Position numbers and translations under genes: made by a program
From: Paraglomus occultum
Taxonomy: Eukaryota > Glomeromycota > Glomeromycetes > Paraglomerales > Paraglomeraceae
Direction of reading: 5' to 3'
Length of the DNA: 19,102 nucleotides
Assembly: GCA_910592205.1 (NCBI GenBank)
Contig: CAJVPJ010000683.1
Coordinates: 1 to 19,102 of the forward strand
The notes under the pieces: model-generated
Databases searched by the model: none
The model's input: only the letters and a program-made list of their open reading frames with translations
Told to the model about the DNA's origin: nothing
In this document: piece after piece, positions 1 to 8,600 of the stretch
Layout of the letters: each line of letters opens with the position of its first letter
How positions within the stretch are numbered: position 1 is the first letter of the stretch

Positions 1-1293
1 AAAATAGAAAAAGATTTAATCTCTTTGGTAATATCAGAAACGCTTGCTTTTCTGGTTTTCAATAAATTAAATTCAGTATACGAACCATTAGCAACCAGCT
101 GAGCCTTGACAATTCCAGGTCGAGCCGCTTCGAATACAAAATGCTGATATTTTTGTAAACCATTTAGTTTTTTAAAGAAAATTTCCAACACGGAATTAAG
201 ATCTAAGTATTGAAAACCTTTGCCGTTTTCATAGCACCGAGCTTTGTTTAATCCGGCTGTACTTGATTTTTTCACAACCTCAACAATATGACCCACGCAA
301 TCTACGGTCGTTTTTCGATAAAGCTTTTTAATCAATCCAAAACTACCGGCACATTTGAATTTAGTATGCCCAGGTACCATAAAATTTAATCCGATACTTT
401 CATAATAACCGCAAATTACCAAATACAGATAAAATCAAATGGTAGCATTATTTTTATTCTGTCCTCTCGCATTATTGCAAGTGATTTTTAAATGTTTCTC
501 ACCTTTATTCAGTCGCTTAATTCCATCGAATACCATGCTCAGCGTACCATTGGGTCCTTTCCCTATAATTTCGTCTTTATCGAGAACGTAATTAATTTGT
601 TCGCGTACCGCCTCATCTTGAATACCAAATAAATGCACTTTACGCGGACTAAGATAATATATCTTTGATCGGAATGAGGCACGTAAACATTTTGTGCCCA
701 ATCGTAACTATAATGAGCAGTCGCGTCAATACTACAATAATCAGCTTTACCTTTTGTTATAAAATGTTCATCTACAAATTTTCTCTGCTGTTCTGCTAAT
801 TTCGTATTTTTGTTGTAATAATTTTTTCTAACTTAGCTTTAACTAAATGTTCTTTGAATTTTTTTAGTAAGTCTCTTGCTTCTTCTTCCTTGCGAGCATT
901 ATACTGCAAGCCATTCCGAAAATGTTGGCACGTGTCGCATAAATCCGTTCGTGGACTCATAATATGAATATAAGGCGTTAATTGGTGCCATAACTTGCGA
1001 AATGCATCATACTTTAACAATTTCAACGTGCTATCATTTTCGAGACCTGTAATAAAATTACGATAGACTGATTTGTAACTTGTTTCAGCTGGCAAAAGTG
1101 TAAGCGATTGGGTAATGCGATTGACATTTCTACCAGGACTTGGTAATCCATGAATTTCAGCATAAGTTTCAAGAAAATTTTTCACAGCGGTAGCGACAGT
1201 GAGATCAATAGTTATTTTAGTTTTCCATCGCGGCACTCGCTTGATATTACCGTGAATGCGCGCGGTATTAACTGGTTTTCCGAGCGAATTTTG
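1..1293 (-). pseudogene. Remnant of a DUF7869-type transposon protein, broken and truncated by the window edge
   Basis: Three minus-strand frames together give a protein resembling DUF7869 proteins, a transposon-associated family of fungi and invertebrates that I recognise from memory. Segment one (about 1293 to 828) carries RIHGN, YAEIHGLPSPGR and SPRTDLCDTCQ. Segment two (about 827 to 665) carries HYSYDWAQNVYVPH. Segment three (about 680 to 1) carries YYLSPRKVHLFGI, GQNKNNATI and GHTKFKCAGSFGLIKK. Segments one and two are separated by a shift at the T6 run 822-827, and two and three by a shift near 665. Segment three has an in-frame TGA at 435-437, after which family-like sequence resumes in the same frame. 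Where I recall a conserved Asp just before the GQNKNN motif, this copy has Asn. A TAA at 1294-1296 limits the reading upstream. The function of the family (transposase-like) is inference. An inactive element copy is the simplest reading; sequencing errors could explain the homopolymer break but not all of the lesions. Confidence 0.75.
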
Positions 1294-1677
1294 TTATACG
1301 TGCTTTGGGAATTATCAGTTTTAGTTGGGCATTTACCGGTTTTCCGAGCTTTGACTGTAATATTTTTATTTCTGAATTAGTTGGAAAGTTATTCATTTCT
1401 TCGATTGTCGATCATAATCATAATAATAATCTATACTATAAATCGGCAATCGAAAATTTATTAACGGTGAAGAGCAGAATATTACATTGTAACAAATATG
1501 AATAAAATTTTCACATCTTTTCATAAACTATAGATAATTGGCTTTCCAAAAAATGTTACAAAAAAGTTGGTGAAAAAAGACTTGAATTTCGTTTTTAATT
1601 AATAGTAGATTATGCCGATCCGGAAATAATTTTGGCAGGGGAGTGTATCAGTACTAGTATCTAATTAGTAGTTCGTT

Positions 1678-1747
1678 AGGGCACAAAAAAGATGAGCTCT
1701 ACAAAACTAGCCAGGGCACACAACAAATCGAGTTCTACAAAACTAAC
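1678..1747. repeat. 35-bp tandem duplication, two diverged copies
   Basis: Two adjacent copies start with AGGGCAC at 1678 and 1713. Each contains a GAGYTCTACAAAACTA core. The copies differ at several positions. A weakly similar motif (TCTATAAAACTGGCTA) appears near 5231, which may point to a dispersed element, but the match is short. Confidence 0.6.
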
Positions 1748-1800
1748 CCCAACAAACTACAAACTATTACTATGACACAACATTAATAATATTATTATTC

Positions 1801-1989
1801 GAGGGGACCTTCGACCCCGGGGGCCAGCCGGCTTTTTTTTTGACCGGGGGGGGGGGGAGCCAGCCACAATGGGCGGCTTTTTTTTGACTGGAAGGGCCAG
1901 CCACGATGGACGGCTTTTTTTTTGACCGGCCCAACCACAATGGGCGGCTTTTTTTTTCGACCGGGGGGGGCCCAGCCACAATGGGCGGC
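1801..1989. repeat. GC-rich minisatellite with G and T homopolymers
   Basis: Four copies of a core close to GCCAGCCACAATGGGCGGC lie at about 1859-1877, 1896-1914, 1930-1948 and 1971-1989, spaced 34 to 41 bp apart. The cores are linked by T8-T9 runs and GACCGG followed by G runs, the longest being G12 at 1846-1857. A degenerate partial copy lies near 1821-1845. The Pro-rich minus-strand frames that cross this block are by-products of the repeat and not a gene. Copy-number instability and sequencing error are likely here because of the homopolymers. Confidence 0.85.
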
Positions 1990-2047
1990 GGCGACTTTAT
2001 TATAATTATTCGATCGGGGAACGGCCACGACATTATTTTTTTTTGAC

Positions 2048-2376
2048 GGGAAGATACTTGAGGCCTTTCTGCATTTTGAGTTTGTCATCACCAAAATGCT
2101 CGAGATCGTTCGCGTAAGGAGGTCCGCTGACTTCACAGACAAGCACCTCCTGACCAAGAAGACTTCTCAGGGAGAGAATCGCTGACCAGTCCTCCGCCGT
2201 GTGCCGGATTCAACTTCTTGATTGCGCTGAAGGAAGACCAATCTCACCCCAATCTAAACGGTACTCTCCACGGAAGAGATTCTTCAAAATTGGCGAGATC
2301 ACTTCTACGATCTGCGTATCCCACTCATGTCTTCATCCAAAAGCAAGTCCCCAATCCAGAGATCTGTGCTGAATAA
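2048..2376 (+). pseudogene. Possible broken coding fragment in a GC-richer island, unidentified
   Basis: Two overlapping plus-strand frames are open here: 2048 to the TGA at 2183-2185, and 2131 to the TAA at 2374-2376. The first reads EAFLHFEFVITKMLEIVRVR and the second reads FNFLIALKEDQSHPNLNG. A single shift near 2160 would join them into about 100 residues without a stop. The stretch is visibly less AT-rich than its flanks and directly follows the minisatellite. I do not recognise the family. No convincing start codon or splice sites define a gene, so it may equally be an old transposon fragment or non-coding DNA. Confidence 0.3.
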
Positions 2377-3235
2377 AGAACAGTATCCCAGCCTAATGAG
2401 AACCCGTTTTGGTTAAAATTGTTCAGAAAGGTCGCGTCTGCTATAAACAAATCCCAAGTGTTCGTGTAGATTACATATGTATGCTGCTAAGTTAAACGGT
2501 GGGGATTTAGGCTGTTTATTGCAGAACGCAACTAGTTATTTGTGTTTGTCGTAATATTAACTTTTCACGTGTATATAATAAGGAAAGTGTTTATAAAGTC
2601 AGGTTACCGTGCCGTATCAAGTTGAGAGAGAAGAAAGATTTGAAAACGCGAACATTAAGACTGCTAGCTTTTATGTCATGTGACAAGCGAATTAGGTTCG
2701 TGCTGCCACCAATCGTCACGTAACATTTGCCCGCGTTATTTCGTATTTTCGTTTATTACATAATTACGAGCTGCATATATCATAAATGGCATTATTGGTT
2801 TGATAATCAAGTGGGTGATTTCAAACCATTACAGATCTTATCACATGATCGCCACTTTCACCTTATTTCTTATTCATGAGAATAATAATAATAGAATAGG
2901 GTTGGGAAATCAGTAACCATATGAAATTAAAATATTTTTACATGGTATACAATAAATTACACCTGAAACCAGTGAGCTATTGGCGAATGGGTATGATGAA
3001 GCATAACCATAGAATATTGCAGGGGATCAAAGCTCTTGTATTTCGCATGATTACTGTTTTGATTAATTAATTTATTTATGTAATCGTGTTTACAAAACAT
3101 CGAATAATGCTTTATTATATTCAATGTTGTATAGTCTTGTGAATTTGAACGTTACGTTGATACAAATTAATAAAGGGACTACTCCACGTGACATTCTCTA
3201 AAATACCCGCTACTCATTGCTTTTCCGTGAATCTC
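2377..3235. other. Gene-poor AT-rich intergenic stretch
   Basis: No convincing coding frame, RNA gene or repeat is visible. It holds the probable 3' flank of the F-box gene: TTTATT at 3111-3116 and 3071-3076 reads as AATAAA on the minus strand, about 180 to 225 nt beyond that gene's stop. Confidence 0.4.
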
Positions 3236-3295
3236 TAGTGATTAATAGTACATGTCTTCCCATTTCCCGCCCTATTTGATTTTAAGACTCGTAAA

Positions 3296-4798
3296 TCAAC
3301 TAATGCCAATGCCGAATAATTTGGACTTATGAGCCGACCTCCCTGATTTCCTGGGAGGCCACCAGAACCCCCCCGAAGTAGTGATGTTCCTGCACTCGGT
3401 CCATGATTCTTTGAATTTGGGACTATCGAACGTCTTATCATCATCATTGAACAAGTTTCTATCGAGTTTCTTCACACTTAACGATCTGAGTTGAGGATGC
3501 CCCTTCTCTATCAACTCAAAGAACTCAGAGTCCATCAACCGCCCATCACTTATATCTAATTTAAGCCAGGATGGACAATCGGGCGGTCGTTTAGCAAGAG
3601 ATAACCACCCCTCCCGCGTAACATGTTCAATGTCTTGGTCGAATGTAAGTTTGACTAGAGTAGGCATCGATGCCAACATTAATAAATGTTTGTCGGTAAC
3701 TTGTGGCACCTTTGCTATCCGTAGTTCAGATATGCGCGGATGGGAAATAATGTTGCTGATAGAATCATCAGTCAATTGCCTGAATTCGCCAAATTCAAGA
3801 TACGTCAGATTGGGTAACTGATTCAGAAACTTGAAATCACAGCCATCGGCAATCGTAGACAATTCCAAATGACACAAGCTCTCCATTCTGCTGATTTGAC
3901 TCAGATCTTTACCCTCAACCGGAGAGGAGATATGGACCTTCACAAGCGACGTAGAGTTGTGAAGTATTGTCACGCCTTCACTTGTAATGTTGATATGCAG
4001 TGAGGTAAGCTTAGGACAGTTGGTTAGTAAATTTAAAAGAGCCGTCATCGACACGCGCGCACAATTATGTGGTTCAAAAACAAAGGTACGCAGATTACTA
4101 CAGTACTTTGCTATTGCCTCAACAATGATGGAAGAATTAAACACGCGGCCATTGCTCTCTACTTCTTCATTCCTCAAGAAGAGCTTAATATGCTCAAGAG
4201 ACTCTCCACTATTCCTTGCAAACACGTCCCACAACTCGGGCTTAGTGATCCTCGGGTGCGTCAAAGAAACGTCACGAATCCTTAACGATTTCACACATTC
4301 ACAAAGCGCATCTAAATTGTTCGTTTTATTGTCTGAATCCTTGTCTTCATCGGTCTCTGTATCATTATTCTCATACGCAATCATTTTTAATGACGTCAAT
4401 CGATCGCTCAGAAGATGTAACGGTAAATGTCGCGTTTTGTTTGCGTGTGGTTTTGACGAAAAGCGAAGGTCAAGAACGTTGAGGTTTGGACACTGATCTG
4501 CAATGAAATGGATCATTTCCTCATCGAAGAAGAGTGGTGGTTCTAATTCGAGTTCCGCTATTTGAAGTCTTTGTACATATTCACCATAAGGATAGAGGAT
4601 TTTGGACGACAAGATGGCTTGTTTGAATTTGTCAAAGTCGGAGCGACGTTTGAAATCGCGTGCTTTCCATAATGCTGGCAAGGCAATTAGTGCCCACTCA
4701 CGACAGGAGAGACTTAGGTGAAGGAGATCTTTGTTTTCAAATTTCGCCACTGCTATTATCGATAGGAGAACTTCTTGGGGCATTTCCGTTAGCAACAT
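3296..4798 (-). CDS. F-box protein with leucine-rich-repeat-like region
   Basis: This is a single-exon frame of 500 aa starting at an ATG (4796-4798). Residues about 1-45 match an F-box: an LLTEMPQEVLLSII start, then LLHLSLSCREWALIALPALW. Such domains bind Skp1 and recruit substrates to SCF ubiquitin ligases. Residues about 100-430 are Leu-rich with repeated units such as CPNLNVLDLRF, CSNLRTFVFEP, CPKLTSLHIN, LPNLTYLEF and MPTLVKLTF. This is typical of F-box/LRR proteins, in which the repeats bind substrate. An acidic linker (NDTETDEDKDSDNK) sits near residues 145-160. No membrane segment or signal peptide is seen. The substrate is unknown. The last about 30 residues, from GGFWWPPRK on, follow a C7 run and may be shifted relative to the ancestral frame. 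Large F-box/LRR families are common in fungi, so orthology cannot be assigned. Confidence 0.85.
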   Translation of the reverse strand: MLLTEMPQEVLLSIIAVAKFENKDLLHLSLSCREWALIALPALWKARDFKRRSDFDKFKQAILSSKILYPYGEYVQRLQIAELELEPPLFFDEEMIHFIADQCPNLNVLDLRFSSKPHANKTRHLPLHLLSDRLTSLKMIAYENNDTETDEDKDSDNKTNNLDALCECVKSLRIRDVSLTHPRITKPELWDVFARNSGESLEHIKLFLRNEEVESNGRVFNSSIIVEAIAKYCSNLRTFVFEPHNCARVSMTALLNLLTNCPKLTSLHINITSEGVTILHNSTSLVKVHISSPVEGKDLSQISRMESLCHLELSTIADGCDFKFLNQLPNLTYLEFGEFRQLTDDSISNIISHPRISELRIAKVPQVTDKHLLMLASMPTLVKLTFDQDIEHVTREGWLSLAKRPPDCPSWLKLDISDGRLMDSEFFELIEKGHPQLRSLSVKKLDRNLFNDDDKTFDSPKFKESWTECRNITTSGGFWWPPRKSGRSAHKSKLFGIGIS

Positions 4799-5607
4799 GT
4801 TGATCTTATGTTGATGTATTAACAGTGTTGGCTGTATGCTGAAACGCTGTTTGAACAGTCTCGCTGAACGCTATACTTGTATTATATTAAATATAGAAAG
4901 ATTCTTGTTCAATTATTATTATTACTATTATGATTACATCGTTTAAATCATGTGATAATAATTCAGGGTCAACATTGTTAGCTATTACTATGTCCTGACG
5001 GTGAATTAAACCATCCTTCTATCCTGCACATCTCGGCTTTCGTTACAGGATATTGATTTCAACGCTTGGACGATGAATTGGCTAGTCAAAACAACCTTCT
5101 ATTCGGCACATCTTGCACAAATAGAGTTTAAATAACTGTTGTTGGATACTTTTCAGTCACGCCTTGGAGCAAATAGCGTGTATGAATGGTTTGAAACGCA
5201 GTAAAATTTCTGCGATTCTAAAAATAGATGTCTATAAAACTGGCTAGATCATTACAATATAGAATTGTAACAGCCTAGCTCTAACAAATTTGAATTCATA
5301 TATTGAGCAGGCCGTGACTTGTCAAGAAAGATCGTGAGTCTTGTTTTGATTGTCTATCGAATTCCCAATCTACTCGGGTAGCTATTGCTTTGCTATATTG
5401 CAAACTTCCAGACATTACTATTTTGCAGTCAACCGCTATAAATTACGAGTGAAAATATCGACAAAAAAAAATCAAATAATAAATTTATTCTTACACGGTG
5501 ATAAAGTCAATTCAATACTCGTACTGTCCGGTGTACGATATGACAATATCATCCAATAATATAATATAAAATTTCAATATCCATGTCCCAACAGTTGATT
5601 TTTTCAA
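4799..5607. other. Intergenic: F-box upstream region and debranching-enzyme 3' flank
   Basis: No gene is supported. It contains two imperfect copies of CCTTCTATYCKGCACATCT at 5015-5033 and 5095-5113, each preceded by GACGRTGAATT (4997 and 5069), suggesting an old duplication with a period of about 75-80 bp. TTTATT at 5484-5489 reads as AATAAA on the minus strand, 119 nt past the debranching-enzyme stop, and is a candidate polyadenylation signal. The plus-strand open frame at 5350-5559 has no ATG-led, family-like content and was not called. Confidence 0.45.
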
Positions 5608-8600
5608 TTACTCAATCGTTATCGGAGTTCCCGATTTTCTAATATCGTAAAGTAAATCAAGAATTGCGGCTGACGACCATGCTTGTGTTGGACATGCATG
5701 GTGACATTCAGCACCGTCCTTGTTAGTTAATTCAGGTAGACCGCCCCACGGACTAGTTTCGATTGTTTTACGATGCGGAAGGAGATGGTGAACGATTGTG
5801 TAGATAGTTTCGTGGATCTGTAGTTGGTCATTTACGATGAAACGCTTGTCAGCGAACACGTATGATTATTGGTAATTATAATTCGTGTTACCATCACTTA
5901 CGTTATCCTTTCCGGCACCAGCGCGAGTGTCGAAATATAAATAAGCTCGAAGGAAAACTCCAGTACACCATAACCATTCCTACGCATAATTAATTGTATG
6001 ATCAGACGTATGAAACTTGCCAAGTCTATCCAGCAAAATAATTACACTTACTGGTCCCTGGTGATAATTCCATCCTTTAGCAATGGATTTGTCGGTTCCG
6101 TCATTGCTATTGTCGTAGACACCACGATAAGCCCAATCAGTAGGATCTAGAGTACGCATTCCCAACGGGCCAGCAAGCACTTCTTTGGCGATGCGCAATG
6201 CCTCCATTGCATGTTGCTCGTCAAACAGTTCGGGAGCCTAACAACATCACTTAGTATGAAATGCATTATATTCAAAAATAAAACACATTGTTCACATACC
6301 GTAACCATAGCGACAGGGAAGTTGGGTCTTAATTGATAGTCAGCATATTCTTTGGACGATCTGTAAGTATCCTTATATATGCCCCGGCGATTTACTAGCT
6401 TAGAGTTTATTACGTGTTGAGAATCGAATGCCGAATCTATAAACATAGCCGGCAGGATCGTTAGTCACAGTTATATCAAGTCATCATTCTTCATAGCAAT
6501 TTTACCTTTTGGAATATAAAAATACTTTTCAAAAGACTTCTGGATCAGATCTCCCCATTCCTTGAATTTTATAAATTTCTTCTCCCCCTTGACTGTTATA
6601 GATAGAAAATCATGAGATCAACGCATATCGCAGAAGCAGGTCTCTCAAACGTTTATAATTACCATCGACATTAACGCCTTCATATGGATAAAGCCCTTTG
6701 TCATACAGTTGAGACACCCATCGTAAGGCAGACTTTAGCAATCCAATTATTTCGATAGCAGCACCGTCACGCGGAGTAGACGGTATACCCAAATTACCAG
6801 CATTGGCAGATTCGCCCATCTTGTCCATCCATGTACCACAGTTCCATTCATTTCCACCATAGATAAATCCGGTATCCCAGTCAACGTCTATATCAATTTG
6901 AAAACCTTCATCTTTCATAAAGGTATCTAAATCGGGCCCAGCGTTCCATTCTCTGAAGTGAATGCCTTTAGCATGAGATTCTAAAATCTCTTGAATTATG
7001 TCTGTAATCGTGCTAGAATAGCTGTAGGCACTCGGGTGATCGTGGACAACAAAGTCCACATCTTCAGGGAAACGACGTTGCACACGTTCTTTGAGGAATC
7101 CTATATTATCCGGACTGAATGTGCAATAATCCTGAATTGATTGTAAATACCACCAAACGGCATCACGGCAGTTATATCTAGGGAATCTACCCGCGTCAAG
7201 CAGGTTAGGAACCAACCCATTCTTTACTACGCCACCAAAGGCAATAATATGTCTTTTAGCTGCTTCGTAGTTGCCAGTGGTGAGAAATAATCCTCTTAAC
7301 GAAATAAATACATCACGTCCCCATACTCTCATGTGTCTGAAAGTGAAGTGAGGGAGCCCTGCCGCCATCGACGGACCTCCCTCGACCGGATGTAACGCGG
7401 TGGAATGGACAACTCCGTACATTTGGACGGACGTTAGCGCTAGCGATTGGATAAACAAGCCGCCCTCTTGCACGAATGGAGAGAATTGCTCGATGGCCCG
7501 TTTACGTGCCGCATCGTACGCTGTCTTTATGACAATTGCAAAGTATTTGGGAACGAGAAAGTTGGGAACTGATTTAATTGCCGCAAAGCGTTCGTCAAAC
7601 CATTCGCGTAAAGGCTTGAGATTAGGCGCTAATGAAAGATGCCTGCAAGGATAATAAATGAAATGAATTAGAAATAAAATGTATAACGGCACAGTTTCCA
7701 ATAATTATCATGGAAAATATTTGTATCTACTAACCTATCCAGTCTTGCCACAACATAATTCAGTGCCCAATGACCCTCTCTCAGATTGTTACAGAACGGA
7801 TGTCCCAAATTGTTGTATTTCAAGATCGGCTCAGTTACGGACATGAACCCAGCAATCCCGCAATAAGGTAGTTCCCCATGACCAGGCACTGTATATGACC
7901 CGTGACCAGGTGTAACGTCTCGCTCTTCTCCGCTGCATCTATATAGTGCAATGTTCAAATCAACCAAGTCCAAATGTTTAAACGCTTCATCAGCCCCTGA
8001 TCTAATAAAGTCTTCTAGGTTTTCTAGTTTATCGTCCATAGCTGTTCTCAACAAAATTACACTACCCGGTGGAAATACGGCCGGTAAAATAAATTCAATG
8101 TATGGACCATGTATGTCAGACAGCTTCCTCACAATAGGCGAATGGAGCTTTTTAATAGTGGCCGGCAGACCGTTGAGTAATCCGTTTTCCGTGAGAGCAG
8201 TGCGGGAATTGATTTCTAGCTGTGCTGAGAATAATTGCTCAAGTTCGGCAGAAGCGCCCCGGAGTTTGAATGGCGAGACTGATATATGAAAAATGTTAAA
8301 AATATGAATTTCACGTGTGCGGGGGAATAATAAGAGTATATATTATCGTGGGAATGTAACACATACGATCACTTTTGGGGTTTGCGTTACCGGAGAAGGC
8401 GCTCCGAGCGACTAGCAAGTAACCGTAATAAGAACGGGGGTGAACACGATGGATTATTATGTACTTTTTGGAAAGAAGGAATGGAATAAATGATTATGCA
8501 AGCACCGATTCGATTGACATAGTAAGCATGAGAGTCTGCTTACATCTTTCTCCTGATGCAGGTATGTTTCGGAAAAGTCATCAATTGCCATCTCGGTGTG

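Noticed and set aside
1757-2157. Pro-rich minus-strand open frames with repeated AHCGW/PPIVAGP-type units
   Set aside because: They are translations of the minisatellite and its homopolymers in different frames; no gene structure supports them.
3987-4496. 169-residue plus-strand frame over the F-box gene
   Set aside because: It is the antisense shadow of a supported protein and shows no motif of its own.
5350-5559. 69-residue plus-strand frame in the debranching-enzyme 3' flank
   Set aside because: It has no motif and AT-driven composition, and it overlaps the expected 3' end of the opposite-strand gene.
6610-6662. Reading exon 12 of the debranching enzyme through to the TGA at 6610 as a truncated protein
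   Set aside because: A GTAATT donor at 6662-6657 and an in-phase acceptor restore the conserved family sequence ([16 protein letters not shown]), so the stop is intronic.
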